64,000 bases of DNA from Pseudenterobacter timonensis (GTDB lineage: Bacteria; Pseudomonadota; Gammaproteobacteria; Enterobacterales; Enterobacteriaceae). This document shows positions 8,059 to 17,103 of this stretch, piece by piece. The stretch lies in NCBI RefSeq assembly GCF_900021175.1, contig NZ_FCOP01000013.1, forward strand, positions 372,001-436,000, in the 5' to 3' direction. The translations under genes and the position numbers were made by a program. Numbering within the stretch: the first letter of the stretch is position 1; each line of letters starts with the position of its first letter. Below the pieces are notes generated by a model, which did not search any database, was not told the origin of the DNA, and worked only from the letters and a program-made list of their open reading frames with translations.

Positions 8059-9428
8059 TGACTGCCCGTCTCACCCGCTGGCTTAACACCCTTGACGCCT
8101 TTGAGGCGAAGATGACGCAACTCCCCTCCGTGCGCCGCTACGGGCGCCTTACCCGCGCCACCGGCCTGGTGCTGGAGGCGACCGGGCTACAGCTGCCGCT
8201 GGGGGCCACCTGCATCATCGAGCGCCAGGAGGGTAACGAGACGCGGGAAGTGGAGAGCGAGGTGGTCGGTTTTAACGGCCAGCGCCTGTTTCTTATGCCG
8301 CTGGAAGAGGTGGAAGGTATTCTGCCCGGCGCCCGCGTCTACGCCAAAAATGGCGCGGGCGACGGCCTGCAGAGCGGGAAACAGCTTCCCCTCGGTCCGG
8401 CGCTGCTGGGCCGTGTGCTGGACGGCAGCGGCAAACCGCTGGATGGCCTGCCTGCGCCCGATACCACCGAAACCGGCGCGCTCATCACCCAGCCGTTCAA
8501 CCCCCTGCAACGTACGCCGATTGAGCATGTGCTTGATACCGGCGTGCGCCCCATCAACGCCCTGCTGACGGTAGGGCGCGGACAACGTATGGGCCTCTTC
8601 GCCGGTTCCGGCGTGGGGAAATCGGTGCTGCTGGGAATGATGGCCCGCTATACACAGGCGGACGTGATCGTGGTGGGGCTTATCGGCGAGCGCGGACGCG
8701 AGGTGAAAGATTTTATCGAGAACATTCTCGGGGCCGAAGGGCGCGCCCGCTCGGTGGTGATTGCCGCCCCGGCGGATGTCTCTCCGCTGCTGCGTATGCA
8801 GGGAGCCGCCTACGCCACGCGCATTGCGGAAGATTTCCGCGACCGGGGCCAGCATGTGCTGCTGATAATGGACTCCCTCACCCGCTACGCGATGGCGCAG
8901 CGTGAGATTGCGCTGGCGATTGGCGAGCCGCCCGCCACCAAAGGCTATCCACCCTCGGTCTTTGCCAAACTGCCCGCGCTGGTGGAGCGCGCCGGTAACG
9001 GCATCAGCGGCGGCGGCTCGGTCACCGCCTTTTACACGGTGCTCACCGAAGGGGATGACCAGCAGGATCCGATTGCCGACTCGGCGCGCGCGATCCTCGA
9101 CGGCCATATCGTGCTGTCGCGTCGGCTGGCGGAGGCCGGGCACTATCCGGCCATCGACATTGAAGCGTCCATCAGCCGCGCCATGACCGCGCTGATTACG
9201 GAACCGCACTACGCCCGGGTAAGGATGTTCAAACAGCTGCTCTCCAGCTTCCAGCGTAACCGCGATCTGGTGAGCGTTGGCGCCTATGCCCGGGGCAGCG
9301 ACCCCATGCTCGACAAGGCGATTGCGCTCTGGCCGCAGCTGGAGGCCTTTTTACAGCAGGGTATTTTCGAACGTGCCGGCTGGGAAGATTCCACGGCGGC
9401 GCTGGAGCTGATTTTCCCGCAGGCATAA
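8058..9428 (+). CDS. fliI: Flagellum-specific ATP synthase FliI
   Basis: A 456-residue FliI ATPase that energises substrate delivery to the flagellar export gate. Walker A is GSGVGKSV, the conserved [10 protein letters not shown] and the Walker B region [11 protein letters not shown] follow. The start ATG at 8058 overlaps the fliH stop and gives [19 protein letters not shown], which matches E. coli; an in-frame ATG at 8028 within fliH is rejected. It is followed by a 21-base gap to fliJ. Confidence 0.98.
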   Translation: MTARLTRWLNTLDAFEAKMTQLPSVRRYGRLTRATGLVLEATGLQLPLGATCIIERQEGNETREVESEVVGFNGQRLFLMPLEEVEGILPGARVYAKNGAGDGLQSGKQLPLGPALLGRVLDGSGKPLDGLPAPDTTETGALITQPFNPLQRTPIEHVLDTGVRPINALLTVGRGQRMGLFAGSGVGKSVLLGMMARYTQADVIVVGLIGERGREVKDFIENILGAEGRARSVVIAAPADVSPLLRMQGAAYATRIAEDFRDRGQHVLLIMDSLTRYAMAQREIALAIGEPPATKGYPPSVFAKLPALVERAGNGISGGGSVTAFYTVLTEGDDQQDPIADSARAILDGHIVLSRRLAEAGHYPAIDIEASISRAMTALITEPHYARVRMFKQLLSSFQRNRDLVSVGAYARGSDPMLDKAIALWPQLEAFLQQGIFERAGWEDSTAALELIFPQA

Positions 9429-9449
9429 CCGGGATGGAGGGCGACGATT

Positions 9450-9893
9450 GTGGCGCAAAACGGCGCGTTAGCAACGCTAAAAGATCTGGCAGAGAAAGAG
9501 GTTGACGATGCCGCGCAGCAGCTCGGGGCCATGCGCCGCGGCTACCAGCAGGCGGAAGAGCAGCTGAGAATGCTGATGGACTATCAGCAGGAGTACCGCA
9601 CCAGCCTCAACAGCGACATGGTGCAGGGCATCGGCAGCCAGCGCTGGATCAACTATCAGCAGTTTATTCAGACGCTGGAGGTGGCCATTGAACAGCATCG
9701 CCAGCAGCTTAACCAGTGGAGCAGCAAAGTTGAGCGGGCGCTCGACTTCTGGCGCGAGAAAAAACAGCGGCTGCAGGCGTGGACCACCCTGCAGGAGAGG
9801 CAAACCGCCGCCGCCGCGCTGGCGGAAAACCGTCTGGACCAGAAAAAGATGGATGAATTTGCCCAGCGGGCAACAATGAGGAAACCGGAATGA
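9450..9893 (+). CDS. fliJ: Flagellar export chaperone FliJ
   Basis: A 147-residue coiled-coil protein identical in length to E. coli FliJ. FliJ is the central stalk of the FliHI ATPase ring and escort for export chaperones. The start is GTG (reading [17 protein letters not shown]) with GGAGGGCGAC just upstream. Heptad-like leucines and charged residues run through most of the protein. The stop overlaps fliK by four bases. Confidence 0.96.
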   Translation: MAQNGALATLKDLAEKEVDDAAQQLGAMRRGYQQAEEQLRMLMDYQQEYRTSLNSDMVQGIGSQRWINYQQFIQTLEVAIEQHRQQLNQWSSKVERALDFWREKKQRLQAWTTLQERQTAAAALAENRLDQKKMDEFAQRATMRKPE

Positions 9894-11104
9894 TCACCCT
9901 GCAACACCTGCTGACTACCGACAACGAGCCCGCTGGCGTCACGCCCGGGGCTACTCCGGACGAGGGCAGTCACGACTTCCTCTCCCTGCTGGCGCAGGCG
10001 CTGACCACCCGTCCGGCGCAGGAGGGGGAAACGCCCCTCACGCCTGGCGAACTGAAAAACGCTACCGGGAAAACACCTCTGCTGCAGACGCGCGATGCGC
10101 CGACCCGGCTTGCCGATCTGCTGGCGCGTCATGCCCTGAACGAAACGTCTCAGGAGGAGCAGATCCTGCCGGCAGGAATGGTGCCGGTGGCTCAGGACGA
10201 CGCGCTCAGGACGCTCACCGCGGCGGCGCAAAAGGCGCAGAGCAAAAGCGAGCTGAGCGACGACGATCTGGCGGGGCTGAGCGCGCTGATGGCGATGCTG
10301 CCGCCACCGCAAGCCGTCACGACGATCGCCCCCCCGCCCTCCGTAACCGCCACCGCGTCGGCTGAACAGCCTGTCGCGACGGCCGTCATCGGCGCGGCCA
10401 TCACGACAGCGGCTATCCCGGCCGCGGGAGACGGTAACCAGCCCGCCCTGATCGATGTGGCAACCGGGCAGGATAAGGGTGCGACGCCAGCCGACAAAGC
10501 GCCTCTGCCCGCTGACGGCATCCCAGTGAAAGCAGCGGAAACCAGCGCGCTGAAGGATCTGTCACCCGCTGCGCAAAACGCCACTACGCCTGGCATCGCG
10601 CTCGCCCCGGTGATGAGCAACAGCGTGACCGTCGCGCCTGCCGCCAGCCAGGTCACCAGCGCGGCGGTCATCAGCCAGCCGCTGGGCACCGCGGAATGGC
10701 AGCAGGCGATTAGCCAGCACGTCACGCTCTTTACCCGCCAGGGGCAGCAGAGCGCGGAGCTGCGCCTGCACCCCGAGGAGCTGGGCCAGGTACAGATTTC
10801 GCTGCGTCTCGATGACAGCCAGGCGCAGCTTCAGATGAGCTCGCCGCATAACCACGTGCGCGCCGCGCTGGAAGCGGCCCTGCCAGTGCTGCGCACCCAG
10901 CTAGCGGATAACGGTATTCAGCTGACCCAGAGCACCATCAGCAGCGATACCTTTAGCGGCCAGCAGCACTCCTCCTCACAGCACAACGCCCCTCGCTCCG
11001 GCCAGCAGGGCGCCAGAGAGGATGAGAACGACGAGCTTCTTCCCCTCCCCACCACGCTTCAGGCCGCCGCCCGGGGCAACGGAGCGGTAGACATCTTCGC
11101 CTAA
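9890..11104 (+). CDS. fliK: Flagellar hook-length control protein FliK
   Basis: A 404-residue FliK, somewhat longer than the 375 residues in E. coli. FliK is exported as a molecular ruler and switches the export apparatus from hook to filament substrates via FlhB. The N-terminal and middle parts are Ala/Pro/Thr-rich and variable, as is normal. The C-terminal switch domain is conserved (residues about 275-345: [19 protein letters not shown], then [20 protein letters not shown]). A Ser/Gln/His-rich tail follows. Confidence 0.96.
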   Translation: MITLQHLLTTDNEPAGVTPGATPDEGSHDFLSLLAQALTTRPAQEGETPLTPGELKNATGKTPLLQTRDAPTRLADLLARHALNETSQEEQILPAGMVPVAQDDALRTLTAAAQKAQSKSELSDDDLAGLSALMAMLPPPQAVTTIAPPPSVTATASAEQPVATAVIGAAITTAAIPAAGDGNQPALIDVATGQDKGATPADKAPLPADGIPVKAAETSALKDLSPAAQNATTPGIALAPVMSNSVTVAPAASQVTSAAVISQPLGTAEWQQAISQHVTLFTRQGQQSAELRLHPEELGQVQISLRLDDSQAQLQMSSPHNHVRAALEAALPVLRTQLADNGIQLTQSTISSDTFSGQQHSSSQHNAPRSGQQGAREDENDELLPLPTTLQAAARGNGAVDIFA

Positions 11105-11120
11105 ACGCCAGAGGTAGCAT

Positions 11121-11171
11121 GATTATCCCCGTCTTTTCCACGCTTTGACCGGCGGCGGACGCGGGATAATC
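11121..11171. repeat. Long inverted repeat between fliK and fliL
   Basis: GATTATCCCCGTC (11121-11133) pairs with GACGCGGGATAATC (11158-11171) across a 24-base loop, with a single extra G in the right arm. It has no T-tract, so it is not a standard terminator. It occupies most of the 105-base fliK-fliL gap, the position where fliL promoters are known in relatives; it may be an operator or an RNA processing/attenuating stem. Confidence 0.65.
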
Positions 11172-11209
11172 ACCGCATAAGCAGTACCGAAACAGGAAGC
11201 CCCTATCAG

Positions 11210-11677
11210 ATGACTGATTCCGCTATCACCAAAAAGAGCAAGCGCTCCATCTGGATCCCGCTGCTGGTGTTGATCACGCTCGCCGCCTGCGCCACCGCGG
11301 GCTACAGCTACTGGCGTATGCAGAAGTCGCCGACCACGGCGGCGGCGGCAGAACCGCCTCCCCCGGCAGCGCCGGTCTTTTTCCCGCTGGACACCTTTAC
11401 CGTTAACCTGGGCGACGCCGACCGCGTGCTCTATATCGGTATTACCCTGCGCCTGAAAGACGAAGCGACCCGCGCGCGACTGAACGACTATCTGCCTGAA
11501 GTGCGCAGCCGCCTGCTGCTGCTCTTCTCCCGTCAGGATGCCAGCGGACTCGCCACCGACGAAGGGAAACAGAAACTGGTAGAGGCGATCAAGCAGACGC
11601 TGGCCGCGCCGCTGGTGAGCGGTCAGCCGCGCCAGGAAGTGACCGACGTTCTCTACACAGCTTTTATCCTGCGGTAA
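11210..11677 (+). CDS. fliL: Flagellar basal body-associated protein FliL
   Basis: A 155-residue FliL with one membrane segment near residues 17-35 ([21 protein letters not shown]) after a short basic cytoplasmic tail, then a Pro/Ala linker and the periplasmic stomatin-like domain. FliL surrounds the stator and stabilises MotAB, especially under load. It heads the fliLMNOPQR group and is separated from fliM by only four bases. Confidence 0.97.
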   Translation: MTDSAITKKSKRSIWIPLLVLITLAACATAGYSYWRMQKSPTTAAAAEPPPPAAPVFFPLDTFTVNLGDADRVLYIGITLRLKDEATRARLNDYLPEVRSRLLLLFSRQDASGLATDEGKQKLVEAIKQTLAAPLVSGQPRQEVTDVLYTAFILR

Positions 11678-11681
11678 TCAC

Positions 11682-12686
11682 ATGGGCGACAGTATTCTTT
11701 CTCAGGCAGAAATCGATGCGCTGCTCAACGGCGACAGCGATAAAAGCGACGATCCGCAGCCGGGGGCGAAGGGCGAGAGCGATATTCGCCCCTACGATCC
11801 CAATACCCAGCGCCGCGTGGTGCGCGAACGCCTGCAGGCGCTGGAGATCATCAACGAGCGTTTTGCGCGTCAGTTCCGCATGGGGCTCTTTAACCTCCTG
11901 CGCCGTAGCCCGGATATTACCGTCGGGGCGATCCGCATTCAGCCCTATCATGAGTTTGCGCGTAACCTGCCGGTGCCGACCAACCTTAACCTGATCCACC
12001 TCAAGCCGCTGCGCGGCACCGGGCTGTTTGTCTTTTCGCCGAGCCTGGTCTTTATCGCGGTGGATAACCTTTTCGGCGGTGACGGACGGTTCCCGACCAA
12101 GGTCGAAGGACGCGAGTTTACCCATACCGAGCAGCGGGTCATCAACCGCATGCTGAAGCTGGCGCTGGAAGCCTACAGCGACGCCTGGAAGGCGATTAAC
12201 CCGCTGGAGGTGGAGTATGTGCGCTCCGAGATGCAGGTGAAATTTACCAATATCACCACCTCCCCGAACGATATCGTGGTTAATACGCCGTTCCACGTGG
12301 AGATTGGCAACCTCACCGGCGAATTTAATATCTGCCTGCCGTTCAGCATGATCGAGCCGCTGCGCGAAGTGCTGGTCAACCCGCCGCTGGAGAACTCCCG
12401 CCACGAAGATCAGAACTGGCGGGAAAATCTGGTGCGTCAGGTACAGCACTCACAGCTGGAGCTGATTGCCAACTTTGCCGATATTCCGCTGCGCCTCTCC
12501 CAGATCCTGAAGCTGCAGCCCGGCGACGTATTACCCCTTGAAAAACCCGATCGCATTATTGCCCACGTGGATGGCGTACCGGTGTTGACCAGCCAGTACG
12601 GCACGCTTAACGGTCAGTACGCGTTACGCGTCGAACACCTGATCAACCCGATTTTAAATTCGCTGAATGAGGAACAGCCCAAATGA
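11682..12686 (+). CDS. fliM: Flagellar motor switch protein FliM
   Basis: A 334-residue FliM, the C-ring protein that receives phospho-CheY. The N-terminal CheY-binding peptide is intact (LSQAEIDALLNGD). The middle CheC-like domain with the GGXG-type motif region (LFGGDGRFPTKVEGREFT) and the C-terminal FliN-like domain are both present. The stop overlaps fliN by four bases. Confidence 0.98.
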   Translation: MGDSILSQAEIDALLNGDSDKSDDPQPGAKGESDIRPYDPNTQRRVVRERLQALEIINERFARQFRMGLFNLLRRSPDITVGAIRIQPYHEFARNLPVPTNLNLIHLKPLRGTGLFVFSPSLVFIAVDNLFGGDGRFPTKVEGREFTHTEQRVINRMLKLALEAYSDAWKAINPLEVEYVRSEMQVKFTNITTSPNDIVVNTPFHVEIGNLTGEFNICLPFSMIEPLREVLVNPPLENSRHEDQNWRENLVRQVQHSQLELIANFADIPLRLSQILKLQPGDVLPLEKPDRIIAHVDGVPVLTSQYGTLNGQYALRVEHLINPILNSLNEEQPK

Positions 12687-13096
12687 GTGATATGAACAAT
12701 CCGTCCGATGAAAACAGCGGAGCACTGGACGATCTGTGGGCTGAAGCGTTAGGCGAGCAAAAAGCGGCGCCGGGTAAAAGCGCGGCGGACGCCGTATTCC
12801 AGCAGCTGGGCGGCGGCGACGTCAGCGGCACGCTGCAGGATATCGATCTGATTATGGATATCCCGGTCAAGCTGACCGTGGAGCTGGGGCGTACCCGCAT
12901 GACCATCAAAGAGCTGCTGCGCCTCACCCAGGGCTCGGTCGTGGCGCTGGAAGGGCTGGCTGGCGAGCCGCTGGATATTCTGATCAACGGCTATCTTATC
13001 GCCCAGGGCGAAGTGGTGGTGGTGGCTGATAAGTACGGCGTGCGCATCACAGACATCATTACCCCGTCTGAACGTATGCGTCGTCTGAGCCGTTAA
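12683..13096 (+). CDS. fliN: Flagellar motor switch protein FliN
   Basis: A 137-residue FliN that forms the base of the C-ring and docks FliH. The C-terminal SpoA domain is conserved (MDIPVKLTVELGRTRMTIKELL, then GEPLDILINGYLIAQGEVVVV). The Asp/Glu-rich N-terminus is typical. Start ATG at 12683 overlaps the fliM TGA; two bases separate its stop from the fliO ATG. Confidence 0.98.
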   Translation: MSDMNNPSDENSGALDDLWAEALGEQKAAPGKSAADAVFQQLGGGDVSGTLQDIDLIMDIPVKLTVELGRTRMTIKELLRLTQGSVVALEGLAGEPLDILINGYLIAQGEVVVVADKYGVRITDIITPSERMRRLSR

Positions 13097-13098
13097 GC

Positions 13099-13473
13099 AT
13101 GAAAACCCAGGCAACTCTCACCCAGCCCTCTGCTATGCCCGGTTCGCCGCTGATCCATGTGAGCGGGGCGTTGTTCGGTATTATTGCTTTTATTCTTATC
13201 GCCGCCTGGCTGGCGAAGCGCTTTGGTCTGGCGGGGAAAACCGCCGGTGCCCGCGGCCTGAAGGTCAGCGCCAGCGCCTCGCTGGGTCCCCGCGAGCGGG
13301 TGGTGGTGGTTGAGGTGGAAGATGCCCGGCTGGTGCTGGGGGTAACCGCCTCGCAAATCAGTCTGTTACATACGCTGCCTGCCGCCCCGGTTGTCGATAC
13401 GCCGCAGGTGGAGCGCCCCGCCGATTTTCAGGCGGTGATGAAGAATTTGCTTAAGCGTTCCGGGAGATCCTGA
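13099..13473 (+). CDS. fliO: Flagellar export apparatus assembly protein FliO
   Basis: A 124-residue FliO with one membrane segment near residues 20-40 ([20 protein letters not shown]) and a cytoplasmic part reading [20 protein letters not shown], which is the family core. FliO helps assemble the FliP ring of the export gate. The C-terminal [15 protein letters not shown] matches E. coli. The stop overlaps the fliP ATG by one base. Confidence 0.95.
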   Translation: MKTQATLTQPSAMPGSPLIHVSGALFGIIAFILIAAWLAKRFGLAGKTAGARGLKVSASASLGPRERVVVVEVEDARLVLGVTASQISLLHTLPAAPVVDTPQVERPADFQAVMKNLLKRSGRS

Positions 13474-14210
13474 TGCGCCGTTTGTTATCCCTTACGCTTG
13501 CAGGCGCGGCCCTGTTTAGCCCTGCCGTCTATGCCCAGCTTCCCGGCCTGGTCTCTACGCCGCTGGCCGGAGGGGGACAAAGCTGGTCGCTGTCGGTGCA
13601 GACGCTGGTCTTTATCACCTCCCTGACCTTTATCCCGGCCATTTTGCTGATGATGACCAGCTTTACCCGCATCATCATCGTTTTTGGCCTGCTGCGCAAC
13701 GCGCTGGGCACCCCCTCCGCGCCGCCCAACCAGGTGCTGCTTGGCCTGGCGCTGTTTCTGACCTTTTTTATTATGTCGCCGGTTATCGACAAGATTTATG
13801 CCGACGCCTATCTGCCGTTTAGCGAAGAGAAAATTTCGATGCAGGAGGCGCTCGAAAAAGGGGCGCAGCCGCTGCGTGAATTTATGCTGCGCCAGACCCG
13901 ACAGGCCGATCTGGCGCTCTTTGCCCGGCTGGCGAATAGCGGCGAGCTACAGGGGCCGGAGGCGGTACCAATGCGCATTCTGCTGCCCGCCTACGTGACC
14001 AGCGAACTTAAGACCGCCTTTCAGATCGGCTTTACCATTTTTATTCCGTTTCTGATTATCGATCTGGTGATCGCGAGCGTCCTGATGGCGCTCGGGATGA
14101 TGATGGTGCCGCCAGCCACCATCGCCCTTCCCTTTAAGATCATGCTCTTTGTGCTGGTGGACGGCTGGCAGCTGCTGGTCGGCTCGCTGGCCCAGAGTTT
14201 TTACAGTTAA
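13473..14210 (+). CDS. fliP: Flagellar export gate protein FliP
   Basis: A 245-residue FliP with a cleavable signal peptide (residues 1-21, ending VYAQ) and four membrane segments. FliP forms the pentameric core of the export channel with FliQ and FliR. Conserved stretches include [22 protein letters not shown] and [20 protein letters not shown]. Confidence 0.98.
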   Translation: MRRLLSLTLAGAALFSPAVYAQLPGLVSTPLAGGGQSWSLSVQTLVFITSLTFIPAILLMMTSFTRIIIVFGLLRNALGTPSAPPNQVLLGLALFLTFFIMSPVIDKIYADAYLPFSEEKISMQEALEKGAQPLREFMLRQTRQADLALFARLANSGELQGPEAVPMRILLPAYVTSELKTAFQIGFTIFIPFLIIDLVIASVLMALGMMMVPPATIALPFKIMLFVLVDGWQLLVGSLAQSFYS

Positions 14211-14220
14211 GGAACGCGCC

Positions 14221-14490
14221 ATGACCCCAGAATCGGTGATGATGATGGGCACGGAAGCGATGAAAATCGCCATCGCCGTGGCCGCCCCGCTGCTGCTGGT
14301 TGCCCTCGTGACCGGCCTTATCATCAGCATCCTGCAGGCCGCCACGCAGATTAACGAAATGACCCTGTCGTTTATTCCAAAAATCATCGCCGTGTTTGTG
14401 GCGATGATTATTGCCGGGCCGTGGATGCTGAACCTGCTGCTGGACTATATGCGCAACCTGTTTACTAACCTGCCCTATATCATCGGCTAA
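14221..14490 (+). CDS. fliQ: Flagellar export gate protein FliQ
   Basis: An 89-residue form of the gene: the ATG at 14221 follows an AAGGAACGCGCC leader and gives MTPESVMMMGTEAMKIA, matching E. coli FliQ. Two membrane hairpin helices are visible (about residues 17-40 and 55-80). FliQ surrounds the FliP5FliR1 core and helps gate opening. An upstream in-frame start at 14149 within fliP is not used by relatives. Confidence 0.97.
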   Translation: MTPESVMMMGTEAMKIAIAVAAPLLLVALVTGLIISILQAATQINEMTLSFIPKIIAVFVAMIIAGPWMLNLLLDYMRNLFTNLPYIIG

Positions 14491-14496
14491 GCGCGC

Positions 14497-15291
14497 ATGC
14501 TGCACTTTACCAGCGATCAATGGCTTGCCTGGCTGGGGCTCTACTTCTGGCCCTTTCTGCGCATTATGGCGCTGATCATGACCGCCCCCATCCTGAGCGA
14601 AAAAGCGATTCCTAAACGGGTTAAAGTGGGGCTAGGGCTGCTGATGACTTTTGCCATCGCACCTTCCCTGCCGCCGGTGGATGTGCCCATTTTCTCGGTG
14701 CAGGCGGGCTGGCTGGCGCTACAACAGATGCTGATCGGCGTGGCGATTGGTTTTACCATGCAGCTTGCCTTTGCCGCGGTGCGCACCGCCGGGGAGCTGA
14801 TCGGCCTGCAGATGGGGCTGTCGTTCGCGACCTTTGTCGACCCCGGCAGCCATCTCAATATGCCGGTACTGGCACGCCTTATCGACATGCTGGCAATGCT
14901 GCTATTTCTCAGCTTCAACGGCCATCTGTGGCTCATCTCCATGCTGGCGGATACCTTTCATACGCTCCCTGTCGGCGCCAGCCCGGTGAACAGTAACGCT
15001 TTTCTGGCGCTGACCCGTGCCGCCGGGCTCGTCTTTCTCAACGGGCTGATGCTGGCGCTGCCGGTTATTACCCTGCTCCTTACCGTGAACCTGTCGCTGG
15101 GCTTACTCAATCGCATGGCACCGCAGCTTTCCGTATTTGTCATTGGCTTTCCGGTCACTCTGACGGTGGGATTGATATTAATGGCGTTGCTCATGCCACT
15201 TATCGCCCCTTTTTGCGAACATTTATTCGGTGAAATATTCGATCTGCTGGCAGACATTATTCGGGAATTACCTGCCGGGGCTAATCCCTGA
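14497..15291 (+). CDS. fliR: Flagellar export gate protein FliR
   Basis: A 264-residue FliR with about six membrane segments, present as one copy per export gate and completing the FliPQR channel. The start ATG follows fliQ by six bases. Conserved stretches include [40 protein letters not shown] and the C-terminal GEIFDLL region. It is the last gene of the flagellar block; no strong terminator is visible directly after it. Confidence 0.97.
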   Translation: MLHFTSDQWLAWLGLYFWPFLRIMALIMTAPILSEKAIPKRVKVGLGLLMTFAIAPSLPPVDVPIFSVQAGWLALQQMLIGVAIGFTMQLAFAAVRTAGELIGLQMGLSFATFVDPGSHLNMPVLARLIDMLAMLLFLSFNGHLWLISMLADTFHTLPVGASPVNSNAFLALTRAAGLVFLNGLMLALPVITLLLTVNLSLGLLNRMAPQLSVFVIGFPVTLTVGLILMALLMPLIAPFCEHLFGEIFDLLADIIRELPAGANP

Positions 15292-15308
15292 TGTTCATAT
15301 TGTTTCTT

Positions 15309-15322
15309 TGAGGAAATTCCTA
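15309..15322 (+). promoter_or_regulatory. RcsAB-like box upstream of rcsA (distal)
   Basis: TGAGGAAATTCCTA agrees at 11 of 14 positions with the RcsAB consensus TAAGAATATTCCTA. It begins 17 bases after the fliR stop. A second, nearer box lies at 15413-15426. Binding is inferred only from the sequence match. Confidence 0.45.
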
Positions 15323-15412
15323 AAGTAAAACCTGACAAACATCTTCCAGGATATATCTGGTGCGGTTTAATTATTTTTATGCCCCTCACACTCCGCAACA
15401 TTTACTTTACTT

Positions 15413-15426
15413 TAAGATGATTCCTG
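15413..15426 (+). promoter_or_regulatory. RcsAB box of the rcsA promoter (proximal)
   Basis: TAAGATGATTCCTG agrees at 11 of 14 positions with the RcsAB consensus and lies 164 bases before the rcsA start codon. The rcsA gene of E. coli and Klebsiella is known to be autoactivated through such a box in its own promoter. Confidence 0.65.
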
Positions 15427-15576
15427 GCAAATTATACGTAACTTTACGGGATAGTGAGTTCGCCTGAAAGTTCTTGTAACGCTCACAGGTTATTCGTTTT
15501 TTTTCCATCCCGTATGGCTGTTTTGAGCTCTCAGGCAGATGGTGAATTATCGTTACGCATTGAGTGAGGGTATGCC

Positions 15577-16200
15577 ATGTCAACGATCATTATGGATTTA
15601 TGCAGTTACACCCGGCTAGGGCTAACCGGGTATCTGGCCAGCAGAGGGGTAAGAAAAAGAGAGATCAACGATGTCCACACCGTTGACGAACTTGCAGCCG
15701 CCTGTGACACCTGCAGGCCTGGCGTGGTGTTTATTAATGAGGACTGTTTTATTCATGATCCCGCTAACAGTCAGCACATTAAGCAAATCATTAATCAACA
15801 TCCTAAGACCTTATTTATTGTTTTTATGGCGATAGCGAATATCCATTTTGATGAATATTTGCTGGTACGAAACAATTTGCTGATCAGTTCTAAGTCGATC
15901 AAACCCGAGTCGCTGGATGACATTTTGGGTGATTATCTGAATAAAGAAGTTAAAAATGTAGGAGTAGTTAATTTACCTACGTTATCATTAAGTCGGACTG
16001 AATCGAGTATGCTACGAATGTGGATGGCAGGTCAGGGGACAATTCAGATTTCCGATCAGATGAATATTAAAGCGAAAACGGTTTCATCACATAAAGGTAA
16101 TATCAAACGGAAAATCAAAACCCATAATAAGCAAGTGATCTATCATGTTGTTCGTCTGACAGATAACGTGACCAACGGTATCTTTGTCAATATGCGTTAA
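15577..16200 (+). CDS. rcsA: Transcriptional regulator RcsA, coactivator of capsule and repressor of flagella
   Basis: A 207-residue RcsA, identical in length to E. coli. The C-terminal LuxR/FixJ-type helix-turn-helix is at about residues 135-200 ([42 protein letters not shown]). RcsA pairs with RcsB to activate colanic acid/capsule and its own gene and to repress flhDC. It is unstable through Lon. The local composition is more AT-rich than the flagellar genes, as is usual for this H-NS-silenced gene; DsrA (16836-16925) relieves that silencing. Confidence 0.97.
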   Translation: MSTIIMDLCSYTRLGLTGYLASRGVRKREINDVHTVDELAAACDTCRPGVVFINEDCFIHDPANSQHIKQIINQHPKTLFIVFMAIANIHFDEYLLVRNNLLISSKSIKPESLDDILGDYLNKEVKNVGVVNLPTLSLSRTESSMLRMWMAGQGTIQISDQMNIKAKTVSSHKGNIKRKIKTHNKQVIYHVVRLTDNVTNGIFVNMR

Positions 16201-16225
16201 CTTTCCCTCTTCTGCTTTTTATTTG

Positions 16226-16250
16226 ATCTCTGGCCTGGCCAGAGATTTTC
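16226..16250 (+). terminator. rcsA terminator
   Basis: ATCTCTGGCC and GGCCAGAGAT are perfect 10-bp arms around one central base, followed by TTTTCC. It begins 26 bases after the rcsA stop and lies before the convergent dsrB gene. Confidence 0.7.
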
Positions 16251-16301
16251 CTCTGGTTCGCGTCTGGCCTGTCGGGCGGCGCAGGCCAGCCCGACATCAC
16301 C

Positions 16302-16490
16302 TCACTCCGCGCTTTCGACAAAAATGCCGTCCGGATGGCCCACTTCGTTAAAGAACCAGATCCCCAGAGGATAATCCTCCAGCGATACCAGGTACATTGT
16401 GCCTTCATTAAACTGCTCGACTGCCAGCACCACGCCAGGGCGGCGCGGCCCACCGTCCGTCTTGACGGTTACCCGATCGTTGACCTTCAT
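16302..16490 (-). CDS. dsrB: DsrB, small conserved enterobacterial protein
   Basis: A 62-residue protein nearly identical to E. coli DsrB ([20 protein letters not shown], then [10 protein letters not shown]). The function is unknown; the sequence suggests a small beta-barrel fold of the KOW/SH3 type similar to the neighbouring family YodC. A GGAGG ribosome binding site lies upstream of the ATG. It is convergent with rcsA and divergent from yodD. Confidence 0.95.
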   Translation of the reverse strand: MKVNDRVTVKTDGGPRRPGVVLAVEQFNEGTMYLVSLEDYPLGIWFFNEVGHPDGIFVESAE

Positions 16491-16618
16491 AAGCTCCTCC
16501 TGTGGTTTTGAGCAGTGTAGAACAAAAGCTCCCGTCTGGCAGCGCTGAAAGAGACGAATGCTCTTTTTCCAGGCAGTCTATACTTACCGATGGACCGATC
16601 CAAAGAGAGGTAAGGGTT

Positions 16619-16831
16619 ATGAGAGACCCGAATGCGAAGCACGAGGAGACGGTGGATATCGACGCCCTGCTCGCTGCCATCAATGAGATCAGCGAAAGCG
16701 AAGTCCATCGCATTGAAGGCGAACCGGAAAAAGTGAGTATCAATGGACAGGATTTTCACACTTACCGCGAGCTGGCTGAGGCGTTTGAACTGGATATCCG
16801 CGATTTTAGCGTGACGGAATATAATCGCTAA
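16619..16831 (+). CDS. yodD: YodD, small stress-linked protein
   Basis: A 70-residue protein. The core VDIDALLAAINEISESEVHR and the C-terminus FELDIRDFSVTEYNR match E. coli YodD, which has been linked to peroxide/acid stress but has no defined biochemical role. I chose the ATG at 16619, preceded by GAGAGGTAAGG, because the upstream open frame to 16502 shows no family similarity and would start next to dsrB. The 3' end abuts the dsrA terminator (opposite strand). Confidence 0.9.
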   Translation: MRDPNAKHEETVDIDALLAAINEISESEVHRIEGEPEKVSINGQDFHTYRELAEAFELDIRDFSVTEYNR

Positions 16832-16835
16832 AACG

Positions 16836-16925
16836 AAAAAAATCCCGGTCATGGAATGGCCGGGATCAAACTTGCTTTTGCAAGAAGCACTTGTAAATTC
16901 GTTACACCAGGAAATCTGATGTAAG
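16836..16925 (-). ncRNA. dsrA: DsrA small regulatory RNA
   Basis: Read on the minus strand, the 5' part has ATCAGATTTCCTGGTGTAAC, as in E. coli DsrA, the stretch that pairs with the rpoS leader. It is followed by the hns-pairing middle stem-loop (GCTTCTTGCAAAAGCAAG) and the GC-rich terminator ATCCCGGCC...GACCGGGAT with a T-run. Length is about 90 nt versus 87 in E. coli. DsrA with Hfq activates rpoS translation and represses hns. A promoter with TTGTCA, a 17-base spacer and TAAGGT precedes it. The terminator sequence has diverged but still forms the hairpin. Ends are placed by comparison and may shift by a few bases. Confidence 0.93.
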
Positions 16926-16929
16926 AATT

Positions 16930-16965
16930 ACCTTATCTGCAAATAATTTGCATGACAAGCTTTAT
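16930..16965 (-). promoter_or_regulatory. dsrA promoter with internal palindrome
   Basis: On the minus strand TTGTCA and TAAGGT are separated by 17 bases. The spacer contains the 13-bp perfect palindrome GCAAATAATTTGC. The dsrA promoter of E. coli is known to be repressed by LeuO and to be more active in the cold; which factor uses this dyad is unknown. Confidence 0.6.
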
Positions 16966-17103
16966 TCTTGAGACGAATAGCCTCTTTTATATAGCTTAAC
17001 ATTATTTATAAGGCGCGTTCCGCGCGGCGCAAGGCTTCTGCGGGATCGTTACCAAAACATCCTCTCATTAATTTAAGAGTTATCCTGGTATTTTCCCTTA
17101 TAT

